Positions 45,505 to 53,466 of a stretch of 64,000 nucleotides of DNA are shown here, piece after piece; positions within the stretch are counted from its first letter, which is position 1, and every line of letters begins with the position of its first letter. Location: NCBI RefSeq assembly GCF_018736065.1, contig NZ_CP076128.1, positions 434,001-498,000 on the forward strand, given 5' to 3'. The position numbers were made by a program, and so were the translations under genes. The notes under the pieces were generated by a model that ran no database searches, was not told the origin of the DNA, and worked only from the letters and a program-made list of their open reading frames with translations. Source of the stretch: Flammeovirga kamogawensis (GTDB taxonomy: Bacteria; Bacteroidota; Bacteroidia; Cytophagales; Flammeovirgaceae).

Positions 45505-47373
45505 CTAAAAAGTGATTTTTGCCATAATAGAATAGTTTATCCCCGGCATAGGATAATTTTTATAGTTTTGGTATTCTTTATTCAAAAGGTTATTGACCTT
45601 AAGCGATAAAAGAAGCCCTGTTTTTTTAATAGGAATATATTTGCTTACACTCGAATTTAATAACCAATAGGGGTCAAGTGTATCAAAATCATCTGTGGTA
45701 GTTCTCCAACCCGTATAATTTGAGTCGACGCCAAATAGCCATTTGTTAAAAGAGATAGAACCATACACTTTAAACATATGCCTTGGTACATAGATTAATT
45801 GTTTGTCTTTTTCTAAGTCGGTAGCATGTGTAAATGCATAACTACTACCAACTTGCCACTCCAGCCAACTTAAGCTCTGGTTATTATTAATTTTTATGGC
45901 AGTTTCTACCCCATTGGATAAAGAATTTGCAATATTTTCTGCATAAGTTGGGTCTGCCGGAATCCACTGAATCCTATCATACATTCTTAGATAGAAAGCA
46001 GATGATACCCAGTTGAATGCTAAATCACCTAGCTTTTTTGTGTAATCAAAACCGATATCGAAATTATATCCATCTTCCGGTCTAATATTAGGATTTGCAT
46101 TTTCTCCCCAATACCTCTCGTTTAATGTCGGTACTCTATAGCTTCTTGCTATAGATGTCTTAAGTTTTAAGTTCGAACTTTCAGTATCAACAGCTGTATA
46201 AGCCATACTAAATGAAGGCGTAAATGGGGCAGAATAACCAGTTACGATGGTTTGTCTTAAAGTAGCAGAAACATTAAACCGGTTAGTGATATCCCACCTT
46301 AGTGCTCCAAAAAAGGAAACTCTTGCTTCATTTGTATTATCAGGATAAGCGTAAACATCTGGCCATATATACATGCCATTTGCGCCTGTTGTTAGAGTAA
46401 GGTTATCTTTTAGGAAAGTCTCACCTCTCCACTCTAATTGCATTCTTTGCGTTCCAATAAAAGAATTGTAAAACCATTGTTTATCATTTACATAAGAGGT
46501 TCTAAAAGTATGGTTCCATTTATCGCTCTTTAATTTGTAGTCTACTACAACTCTTATATTGCTACTTTCAATAGAATCGTAAGAGGCCGCATTATTATTA
46601 TTGCCCATTGTGGGTTGAATAGCTCTTTCTTCGGCTGTATACCATATCTTAGCAGACCATTCTTCTCTGTCATTAGGTTTAAAGTGAGTTTCATGAAGAA
46701 CACCAGCATGCCAAAAGCCGGCATTATTCATTGTCTCAGTAGTTTCTTTAATACTTGTGTTGGTAAACTCAAAATTGTTATCAGCTTTTTGATATAAAGC
46801 AACAGTTTTATTGGACCATTTTTGATTACCATACATAGCTTTAAAGCCAGTAAATACTTGGCCGAAACTACCATAAGCAGTCTGTACTTCATAACGATTA
46901 TTCTTGTTCCAATCAAAATCATTATTTAAAACAATAGTACCTCCTACAGCTCCAGATCCATATTGAGCACTTCCACTTCCATAGTTCACATCAATATTAT
47001 CAAAGTAATAAATATTGACAGATGACATGTCTAATTGTCCTAACGACAAAGAATTTAGATTTATCCCGTTCCACATTATAGCAGTGTTCTCAGGGGAAGC
47101 CCCTCTAATGGAAATAGTAGACAACTGTCCTGGTGCACCTTGTTCTCTAATATATACAGATGCTTTATTTCTTAGTAGAGTGGCAAGAGAACCTGTACTT
47201 TCAAGTTGTAATGCAGCACTATCAAAGGATTGGATGTAGGATCCTTGAGTATAATATTTTAGAGGTTGAGAATGTATTTCTACAGTTTCAAGTTCTCTAT
47301 CTGGAAACTTAAACTCTTGACCTAAAACAGAAAAAGTAGTAACAGAAAATAGAACGACTAATAAATATTTCAT
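45505..47373 (-). CDS. btuB: TonB-dependent cobalamin receptor
   Basis: A 622-residue outer-membrane barrel with signal peptide (residues 1-18, ending VLGQ). The N-terminal plug domain contains LATLLRNKASVYIREQGAPG, TISIRGASPENTAIMWNGIN and NYGSGSAQYGSGAVGGTIVL, typical of TonB-dependent receptors. The barrel strands end with YKNYPMPGINYSIMAKITF and a C-terminal Phe. Six bases separate it from the BtuF-like gene, and the operon is headed by a cobalamin riboswitch, so B12 or a corrinoid is the likely substrate. The sequence alone would not distinguish B12 from siderophore transport; the assignment depends on context. Confidence 0.85.
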   Translation of the reverse strand: MKYLLVVLFSVTTFSVLGQEFKFPDRELETVEIHSQPLKYYTQGSYIQSFDSAALQLESTGSLATLLRNKASVYIREQGAPGQLSTISIRGASPENTAIMWNGINLNSLSLGQLDMSSVNIYYFDNIDVNYGSGSAQYGSGAVGGTIVLNNDFDWNKNNRYEVQTAYGSFGQVFTGFKAMYGNQKWSNKTVALYQKADNNFEFTNTSIKETTETMNNAGFWHAGVLHETHFKPNDREEWSAKIWYTAEERAIQPTMGNNNNAASYDSIESSNIRVVVDYKLKSDKWNHTFRTSYVNDKQWFYNSFIGTQRMQLEWRGETFLKDNLTLTTGANGMYIWPDVYAYPDNTNEARVSFFGALRWDITNRFNVSATLRQTIVTGYSAPFTPSFSMAYTAVDTESSNLKLKTSIARSYRVPTLNERYWGENANPNIRPEDGYNFDIGFDYTKKLGDLAFNWVSSAFYLRMYDRIQWIPADPTYAENIANSLSNGVETAIKINNNQSLSWLEWQVGSSYAFTHATDLEKDKQLIYVPRHMFKVYGSISFNKWLFGVDSNYTGWRTTTDDFDTLDPYWLLNSSVSKYIPIKKTGLLLSLKVNNLLNKEYQNYKNYPMPGINYSIMAKITF

Positions 47374-47378
47374 TCTTA

Positions 47379-48548
47379 TTATTTTAGTTGCTTATAAAAG
47401 AATAGCTTGTGTTCAGGAAGTAGCTCAGGATGGAAAATCTTTATCAGATCTGCCACAATTAATTCAGGGTGGATAATACCCGTTCCCCAATAATCATTAG
47501 CAGTACTATTGCGAATTCTTTTATTATGGTTGTATATTTTACCTGTAGAGAAAGCTTTAAATTTTGTATACCTATTATCTAAGTTTTTTAATTCCTCTAT
47601 AGATTTAACCTGACCAGGGTTTATCCAGAAGTTAGCATCTTTGCCTTTAGCATAAACACCTTCTAAATCTAATTGAATACTACCCGTTTCTTGTGTTTCC
47701 TTCCATGGGTAATTAGCGTGTACTTCTTTTAAGGCTTGAGCTAAATAAGATTGACCTCCAGGTACAGACCACATGCCTTTATAAGGTAAGCCAGTAATTA
47801 CTTTGGGTTTAGTTTTAGCAGTTTTGGCTAACGAAAGTAATGTATCGTATTTTTTGACAACATTATCAAAAATGGTATTTGCACTTTTTTCTTTATTCAA
47901 AAGTGCACCAAAAACCTTAATCCATTCAGCTCTTCCAAGCATACTGTTTTCTTGCCAATCAGTATTTGATATTACAGGAATTTTAGAAGCATTTAATACG
48001 GGGAAAGAAGAAGATGAGCTAGAACTACTTCCTACAATCATAACAAGGTCTGCAGCTGCTCCAATAATTTTTTCAGCATTGTCATTAATATCATACCCAA
48101 CTGTAATAATGCTACCATCATTCATTTTGTCTACAATAGCCTGACTGTACATATAGTCTTTAGATGTATAGCCTTTTATAACATCAATACTGCCTAACTC
48201 TTCTAACATAGAAGTTTGAGCAGTTGTTGTTGTAATAATTCTTTTTATTGGAATACGGACAATAGTATTATTTTCAAAACCCTTTGGAACTGTGTTTCCT
48301 TTAGGTAAAAGTACAATGGTTTGAATTTCACTATTATCTTTAGAGAAGGGGTTGTTTAAATGTAGTAATTTAAAGTTATCGCGATACTCTAAATTAAAAG
48401 TTTTTGCATAACTAACTTTAGCTTGTTCTCCTGTAATTTTTACAGTGTTTTCTAAAGTATCAGATTGTTTAGTATTAGTAGTAGAAGAATTGCAACCTAT
48501 AAATAGGAGTAAGCACCCAACTAACTGTAAAGTTTGTTTAACTGACAT
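47379..48548 (-). CDS. BtuF-like cobalamin substrate-binding lipoprotein
   Basis: A 389-residue lipoprotein (LVGCLLLFIG then Cys19) of the periplasmic binding protein family used by BtuCDF and iron-siderophore ABC importers. Recognisable parts are RIPIKRIITTTTAQTSMLEE, GSIDVIKGYTSKDYMYSQ, KVFGALLNKEKSANTIFDNV and the C-terminal GTGIIHPELIVADLIKIFHP. A run of eight serines (GSSSSSSSSF) occurs in the N-terminal lobe. No permease or ATPase gene lies in this operon, so those must be elsewhere. It is the first gene after the cobalamin riboswitch, which supports a B12 role. Lipid anchoring of binding proteins is normal in Bacteroidota. Confidence 0.8.
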   Translation of the reverse strand: MSVKQTLQLVGCLLLFIGCNSSTTNTKQSDTLENTVKITGEQAKVSYAKTFNLEYRDNFKLLHLNNPFSKDNSEIQTIVLLPKGNTVPKGFENNTIVRIPIKRIITTTTAQTSMLEELGSIDVIKGYTSKDYMYSQAIVDKMNDGSIITVGYDINDNAEKIIGAAADLVMIVGSSSSSSSSFPVLNASKIPVISNTDWQENSMLGRAEWIKVFGALLNKEKSANTIFDNVVKKYDTLLSLAKTAKTKPKVITGLPYKGMWSVPGGQSYLAQALKEVHANYPWKETQETGSIQLDLEGVYAKGKDANFWINPGQVKSIEELKNLDNRYTKFKAFSTGKIYNHNKRIRNSTANDYWGTGIIHPELIVADLIKIFHPELLPEHKLFFYKQLK

Positions 48549-48587
48549 ATCAATGACTTTGCACCCGAAGATTATTTTACAGATTTT

Positions 48588-48727
48588 GAAGATATCCTGA
48601 CTTTTTTATTAAGATGCCCTTCCCAAATTACTTCAGTGGTTAATACATCATTCTATTATTAATAATAGATAAAATTACAGTAGCGGGGACTGTTTTGGAT
48701 TTTCACCAAATTCCCTCCAGAATCTTG
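48588..48727 (-). promoter_or_regulatory. Cobalamin riboswitch upstream of btu operon
   Basis: On the minus strand: GGAGGGAATTTGGTGAAAAT, with the conserved GGGAA and GGTGAAAATCC, then AGTCCCCGCTACTGTAA, a long variable arm, AATTTGGGAAGGGCATC, and a degenerate B12 box GTCAGGATATCTTC. The outer stem AAGAT (48726-48722) pairs with ATCTT (48593-48589). It ends 40 bases before the BtuF-like start codon, so control of translation is likely. The aptamer is shorter and less canonical than the one before nrdBA. Confidence 0.88.
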
Positions 48728-48861
48728 AGTGCAAATATGATTGAAGATTTTCAACAATCAAATATTTATAAGCCTTATTTATCAGTGATGTTGATCATAT
48801 GAAAATATTATAAAACACTTTATAGTAAAAATACTTCATCAATAGTGTTATGCTACAAGTA

Positions 48862-49725
48862 TTAATTGATACGTGCAACAGTGATTCCAGTATTAATTTT
48901 GCTGTTTTTAAGCCATTCGTATAAAGGCTTGTCTGTAATAACTACTTTACCTTTTGATTGGGAATCATGCATTAAATGGATTTTACCATCTGCCTCTCTT
49001 ACAGCAATACCAACATGAGTAACGTCAAGTCCTTTAATTTTGGTTACTAATGATATGATATCTCCAGATTTTATTTTACTGTCAACGCTTTCAATGTCTT
49101 TAATATAAATTTGACTTAGCTTCTTTTTATTGATTTCAGCTTCAATATGTTTTATTTTTTCAACTGCATTTTTATTATTATCCAATTGTTTATAAGCCGA
49201 TAGGTGAGTACTCATAAAATTGATTTCTTTCGAATATTCAGTTCCACCAATCTCAACGGTAACGTCTTTTATTATGCCTTTCTTAGCGTTATCGCGTACC
49301 CACTCAGTAAAATAATGTAATCTAGAGGTATACCCATCAATTACGCCGTTACGATATCGAATTCTTTCTAGTATAGAAGCATAGTGATTGATAGTTCTGA
49401 CAGATTCGAAAGATGTATCACTATATAAAATAGTGAGAGCCAATACAGACTCTACATAGGTTGTACAATCAAAACCAATAAAATTGATAACTAATTGTTC
49501 CTTTTCACCAACTTCAAGTGTCTTTTCTAAATAAGGCTGTCCTAAAAAAGTATTTCCTATTAAAGTTAGCTTTTCGTTATTTGTAATGTCTTCTAACGGA
49601 AGCTTATTTAGCTCTTTGATTTTTGCATCTAAAGCAATTTTACTTGGATTAGAGCAAATAAATTGAGCTTGTAGAGAAAAAGTAATAAATAATAACGGAA
49701 ATAATGATAAGATAAGCTTCAACAT
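48862..49725 (-). CDS. DUF1460 (NlpC/P60-like) secreted peptidase
   Basis: A 287-residue protein with signal peptide (residues 1-20, ending SLQAQ). It fits DUF1460, a papain-like peptidase/amidase group related to NlpC/P60. The catalytic Cys is in NFIGFDCTTYVESVLAL and the His in LDVTHVGIAVREADGKIHLM. A third polar residue is likely in SGDIISLVTK. Members are thought to act on cell-wall peptides, but the exact substrate is not known to me. It stands alone, divergent from the MORN-repeat gene, and just upstream of the btu riboswitch region with no sign of a shared transcript. Confidence 0.85.
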   Translation of the reverse strand: MLKLILSLFPLLFITFSLQAQFICSNPSKIALDAKIKELNKLPLEDITNNEKLTLIGNTFLGQPYLEKTLEVGEKEQLVINFIGFDCTTYVESVLALTILYSDTSFESVRTINHYASILERIRYRNGVIDGYTSRLHYFTEWVRDNAKKGIIKDVTVEIGGTEYSKEINFMSTHLSAYKQLDNNKNAVEKIKHIEAEINKKKLSQIYIKDIESVDSKIKSGDIISLVTKIKGLDVTHVGIAVREADGKIHLMHDSQSKGKVVITDKPLYEWLKNSKINTGITVARIN

Positions 49726-49883
49726 ATTTATTTTTTAGCAATTTTGCATAATGAAAGAACAGAGGTCTTTCATTTTTGTAAATGATTAACTGAACAAACG
49801 AGATTGATTCTCATATTAAACTTCAAATTAATCGAATAAAAACAAATTACCTCTTTAGATTAACTTATAAAAATCAAATAAGA

Positions 49884-51059
49884 ATGTTTAGATATTCTTG
49901 GTTATTAATTTTGATAATTATTGCCTCAATGGCAACACAAACTTCTGCACAAATTAGTGAGCATCCAGAAAAGGATTCTTATGTAGGTCAATACAATGGC
50001 GATGGAAAACGTCATGGTTCTGGTACTTATACATGGGAAGATGGTACTGTGTATCGTGGTAAATGGAGAAATGATCTAATGGATGGAAAAGGGTTATTAC
50101 TCTTTGCTAATGGAAATAAATATGAAGGTAACTTTTCTAAAGGAACACCTTTTGGAATGGGAGTGTACCATTGGGTAAACGGAGATGTTTACCAAGGAGG
50201 TTTTCTTGATGGAAAGATGAACGGGCGTGGAGTATTAGTAACAAATACAGGGGAGCGACATGAAGGCCTTTGGATAAATAACCAAGTGAATGGTGAAGGA
50301 ACCCATTGGTATAATAATGGAGCACAATATATTGGGATGTGGAAGAATGGAAAGCGTAACGGAAAGGGTATAATGCTTTACATGAATGGTGATACAGAAC
50401 AAGGCCAATGGGCAGATGATAAATATATTCCATGTGATGAATGCGCAAGAGAAAGTATTTCTGTGGAAGAATCTTATGTAGAATCTGAAGCAGTATTTAT
50501 AGGTAAAGTATTTGAAGTAGAAACAACAGATTCTGGCTATGATAGAGTAGGAATGATTGTTTCTGAGTATTGGAAAGGGTCTTTATACCCAGGTAGAAAA
50601 GTATATTTAAGAGCAGAATATTCTTCTTGTGATTTTGTCTACTTTGAAGGTGATGAGTATTTGGTTTATGCACAACCTTATGTTTTTGATAAAACTCTTT
50701 ACTTCCCGAATAAGTGTACTAGAACAATGAAAACGACATTGCCGTTAGCTCAAAACGATATTAAGATTCTTCGTTCATTGGATTGTATGATTAAAGATGG
50801 TGAAGATAGAAAAGTAGCTTTCGATTTTTCTAAAGATGCTGTTTGTGGTTGCGATGAACAAGAATATGAAAATCCATACAAAGCATTTAAAGCTGGAGTA
50901 GGACATTGGTATGCGGGTACTTGTGCAGAAAAGAAAGCTAAGGATGAAAAACTAAGAAAGGAAAGACTTAATATTAAAGACGATATTGAGAAAGAAGAAC
51001 AAAAATCAGAACCTAAAAAGGTAGAACAACCTTCTTATAACTATGTTGAAGAAGAATAA
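49884..51059 (+). CDS. Secreted MORN-repeat protein with TIMP/netrin-like C-terminal domain
   Basis: A 391-residue protein with signal peptide (residues 1-22, ending TSAQ). Residues about 30-180 are six MORN repeats of 23 residues plus a partial seventh (GDGKRHGSGTYTWEDG; YRGKWRNDLMDGKGLLLFAN; YEGNFSKGTPFGMGVYHWVN and so on). Residues about 195-300 look like an NTR/TIMP-like domain: AVFIGKVFEVETTDSGYDRV, VSEYWKGSLYPGRKVYLRA, SSCDFVYFEGDEYLVYAQPY and NKCTRTMKTT, with the paired cysteines of that fold. The C-terminal tail is charged, perhaps a coiled coil. The next gene starts within its stop codon (TAATG). Function unknown; MORN repeats suggest binding to lipids or proteins. Confidence 0.75.
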   Translation: MFRYSWLLILIIIASMATQTSAQISEHPEKDSYVGQYNGDGKRHGSGTYTWEDGTVYRGKWRNDLMDGKGLLLFANGNKYEGNFSKGTPFGMGVYHWVNGDVYQGGFLDGKMNGRGVLVTNTGERHEGLWINNQVNGEGTHWYNNGAQYIGMWKNGKRNGKGIMLYMNGDTEQGQWADDKYIPCDECARESISVEESYVESEAVFIGKVFEVETTDSGYDRVGMIVSEYWKGSLYPGRKVYLRAEYSSCDFVYFEGDEYLVYAQPYVFDKTLYFPNKCTRTMKTTLPLAQNDIKILRSLDCMIKDGEDRKVAFDFSKDAVCGCDEQEYENPYKAFKAGVGHWYAGTCAEKKAKDEKLRKERLNIKDDIEKEEQKSEPKKVEQPSYNYVEEE

Positions 51060-51181
51060 TGAAAAAGTTAACTGCCTTTTATCAAAAATATAAATCCTAC
51101 ATGAGGGTAGATCTATTAATGTATCTAACCATGATAGTAGCTTTAATTATTGGTGTACTTATCGTTTCAATTATTGATTAA
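51059..51181 (+). CDS. Small single-span membrane protein (40 aa)
   Basis: Forty codons beginning MKKLTAFYQKYKSYMRVDLL and ending with a membrane helix MIVALIIGVLIVSIID. The ATG overlaps the MORN-repeat stop codon as TAATG, which argues for translation by coupling. It has a basic N terminus, so the helix should insert with the N terminus inside. Function unknown. A PH-domain protein gene begins 54 bases downstream, so the three may be one operon. Because it is short, coding potential is supported only by the overlap, the clean hydrophobic segment and the frame. Confidence 0.55.
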   Translation: MKKLTAFYQKYKSYMRVDLLMYLTMIVALIIGVLIVSIID

Positions 51182-51235
51182 TTTTTCTAATTTTAGATAA
51201 TAACAATATAAAGTAAACAAAAGAACATACTAAAA

Positions 51236-51610
51236 ATGGGATTATTTGATAGCCTGATGGGCAATGTATCTAGTGCAGATATCGAAAAAGTTCAAGAAGA
51301 CTTAGGGTTTATCTTGGCAAGCGATGAGCAATTTGTAAAAGGTTTTAAGTTAGTAAGAGACCAATGGATATTTACCAATAAAAGATTAGTAATGGTAGAT
51401 AAACAAGGAATTACTGGTAAGAAGTCTGAATTGTTGACAATCCCTTTTAAAAGTATCGAGCTTTTCTCTATGGAAACGAAAGGAACTTTTGATGCAGATG
51501 CTGAACTTAAATTATGGGTTAAAGGAATGCCTGAACCTTTAGAAACAAAGTTTGGTAGCGATACCGATATTAAAGAAGTATATCAATTACTCTCTGAAGG
51601 AGTTTTATAA
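51236..51610 (+). CDS. Bacterial PH-domain protein (bPH_1 / YvbH-like)
   Basis: A 124-residue cytoplasmic protein matching the bacterial pleckstrin-homology-like domain PF08000. Family segments are LILASDEQ-type turn FILASDEQFVKGFKLVRDQW, then IFTNKRLVMVDKQGITGKKS, the strand TIPFKSIELFSMETKGTFDA and a final helix DTDIKEVYQLLSEGV. The fold is a seven-strand sandwich with a C-terminal helix; its biochemical role is not established. It may belong with the preceding MORN-repeat and small membrane protein genes. A strong hairpin follows the stop codon. Confidence 0.85.
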   Translation: MGLFDSLMGNVSSADIEKVQEDLGFILASDEQFVKGFKLVRDQWIFTNKRLVMVDKQGITGKKSELLTIPFKSIELFSMETKGTFDADAELKLWVKGMPEPLETKFGSDTDIKEVYQLLSEGVL

Positions 51611-51631
51611 GATTAAAACCTTATAAAGAAT

Positions 51632-51669
51632 GAAAGTCTTACTTGTTATATAATACAAGTAAGGCTTTC
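51632..51669 (+). terminator. Hairpin terminator after PH-domain gene
   Basis: GAAAGTCTTACTTGT (51632-51646) pairs with ACAAGTAAGGCTTTC (51655-51669, one mismatch). The following T-run is weak. Confidence 0.65.
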
Positions 51670-51687
51670 TAATTTATATCTTTTTGC

Positions 51688-52071
51688 TTAAAGTGAAGAT
51701 ATTGTAAATCTAACTGTTTGGTCTTTTATACACATAAAATCATTTGCAAAATCATCTAATTTTTCTTTGAAAAACTGATATTGATCAAAAGATTCAGTAG
51801 AAACTTTTTTGTCATTTTTTTTCAAAATTAATGTGTCATTAAAGCCTTCAATTTCATAAAATAAACTTTTTGCTCTACCAAGTAAAATGGTATTGCTTGC
51901 TTTAAATTTTTCTAATTTTTTAAAATCAAATTCATCGATACTTCTACTCAAATAACTATTAATTCTATCGTTTAATAACGTGATTTCATTTATATAATAA
52001 GTTAATTCATTATCCCATGATTTAATCTCATTCTTTAAGTCTGATATATATTGCAGCAAACTGATTGTCAT
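51688..52071 (-). CDS. Small helical/coiled-coil protein, unknown function
   Basis: A 127-residue protein without signal peptide. It starts MTISLLQYISDLKNEIKSWD and continues with long amphipathic helices (INEITLLNDRINSYLSRSID, YQFFKEKLDDFANDFMCIKD), rich in Asp, Lys and Phe. I know no family. Length and helical composition resemble the 126-residue protein at 26994-27374, but I see no convincing residue alignment. It converges on the PH-domain gene and is divergent from the BASS transporter gene. Confidence 0.6.
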   Translation of the reverse strand: MTISLLQYISDLKNEIKSWDNELTYYINEITLLNDRINSYLSRSIDEFDFKKLEKFKASNTILLGRAKSLFYEIEGFNDTLILKKNDKKVSTESFDQYQFFKEKLDDFANDFMCIKDQTVRFTISSL

Positions 52072-52170
52072 AATTTTTGGTATTTTATAAATCGTTAATC
52101 CTGTTTCTAATTTTCTAAACGTTTAATGTTCAACGAAAGTTGCAGTAATTTAATTTTATTGGAAGTATAA

Positions 52171-52186
52171 TTACACCAAGGTGTAA
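52171..52186. promoter_or_regulatory. Palindrome upstream of BASS transporter gene
   Basis: TTACACC-AA-GGTGTAA is a 7+7-bp palindrome with a two-base spacer, about 150 bases before the transporter start and 100 before the divergent small gene; a plausible operator. Confidence 0.4.
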
Positions 52187-52229
52187 AATAATAAGTTGAT
52201 TTGGATTGTGATTTAAACCTTAATAAATT

Positions 52230-52280
52230 GCACCCTTGTTTAAATATCTAAAGCCTATAAAGTTAAACAAGTATAGGTGC
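52230..52280 (+). other. Leader stem-loop before BASS transporter gene
   Basis: GCACC (52230-52234) and TTGTTTAA pair with TTAAACAA (52263-52270) and GGTGC (52276-52280), giving a 13-bp imperfect stem with a 19-base loop. No T-run follows, so it is not a simple terminator; it could be a 5' leader structure. Confidence 0.4.
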
Positions 52281-52337
52281 TCTATAAAACGGATCTTTAA
52301 AACATAGAATTTAATATTTCTCATTCAACCAACTACT

Positions 52338-53225
52338 ATGAATCAAACTAGTACACTACTATTAGGGTTAGCACTTGCTGTTATAATGTTAGGCATGGGT
52401 TTATCTCTAGTGACAGACGATTTTAAAAGAATTTTTCAGAAACCAAAAGCAGTCATATTAGGACTTGTTCTTCAAATTGTAGTATTACCATTAGTGGCTT
52501 TCGGAATTTCATATGCATTAATATTACCACCTTTTATTGCTTTAGGACTTGTTATTTTATCAGCATGTCCTGGTGGTCCAACATCGAATTTAATCACGCA
52601 TTTGGCCAAAGGTGATACTGCTTTATCTGTAACTTTAACAGCAGTGAGTAGCTTTCTGACAATTATAACAATTCCGTTTATTATTAACCTAGGATCATCA
52701 GTTTTCTATAGTTCAGAAACAGAAATTTTATTGGATATTCCTGATACAATAAAAAAAATATTGATTGTGAGTATCGTTCCAATTATTCTAGGTATGCTAA
52801 TCAGACGTTACTTTCCTAAGTTTGCAGATAAAATGGCTAAACCAACAAAAATTTCATCGGCAACTATATTAATTGTAATGATTGTAGGTATAGTTGTTAA
52901 AGAAAGAAACAATGTTGTAGAATATTTTACTCAAGCAGGATCAGCAGCACTATTGTTAAATGGTATTACAATGATTCTGGGATTTTTGGCAGCAAGATTA
53001 TTTAGTTTAAACGTTGCTCAATCTAAATCTATTGCAATAGAAACTGGTATTCAAAACGGAACAATGGCAATAACAATTGCTGTAGGTATTATGGGCAGGG
53101 TAGACCTATCCATAGCAGCTGGTGTTTATAGCTTAATAATGTTTTTTACATCTGGTATATTAATATTCCTATTTAATAAAAAAACTGAAAATTCATCTTC
53201 TGATTCCGTTGAACTTATGAATTAG
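52338..53225 (+). CDS. BASS-family (bile acid:sodium symporter-like) transporter
   Basis: A 295-residue integral membrane protein with about ten helices. Family features are MLGMGLSLVTDDFKRIFQKP near the N terminus, VLSACPGGPTSNLITHLAKG (in the crossover region near the sodium site; LSACPGG-SN is the BASS signature) and IAIETGIQNGTMAITIAVGI (E-T-G-x-Q-N) in the second repeat. Relatives move bile acids, pantoate, pyruvate or other organic anions with sodium, so the substrate is open. The upstream region holds a palindrome and a stem-loop that may regulate it. It is monocistronic with a terminator downstream. Confidence 0.88.
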   Translation: MNQTSTLLLGLALAVIMLGMGLSLVTDDFKRIFQKPKAVILGLVLQIVVLPLVAFGISYALILPPFIALGLVILSACPGGPTSNLITHLAKGDTALSVTLTAVSSFLTIITIPFIINLGSSVFYSSETEILLDIPDTIKKILIVSIVPIILGMLIRRYFPKFADKMAKPTKISSATILIVMIVGIVVKERNNVVEYFTQAGSAALLLNGITMILGFLAARLFSLNVAQSKSIAIETGIQNGTMAITIAVGIMGRVDLSIAAGVYSLIMFFTSGILIFLFNKKTENSSSDSVELMN

Positions 53226-53246
53226 AAAAGATGTACTATTACAAGG

Positions 53247-53275
53247 AAAGCAATACGTAAAGTGTTGCTTTTTTT
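53247..53275 (+). terminator. Terminator after BASS gene
   Basis: AAAGCAATA (53247-53255) pairs with TGTTGCTTT (53263-53271), with a T-run to 53275. Confidence 0.7.
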
Positions 53276-53466
53276 GTTTATAGGAAGAGAATTTTAGACT
53301 ATTTTTCCTATTAATAGTAAATGATAGAAACGAATTTCTGCTTTTGCATTATAGTTTCAATTAAATCTATTATTTTCGCTGATTGAAATTGTGCAGTATT
53401 ACAAATTAATCAGCTAATGGGTATTAGTATTGATGTTTTACTGCTTAATGAATAAATAATTCAGCA

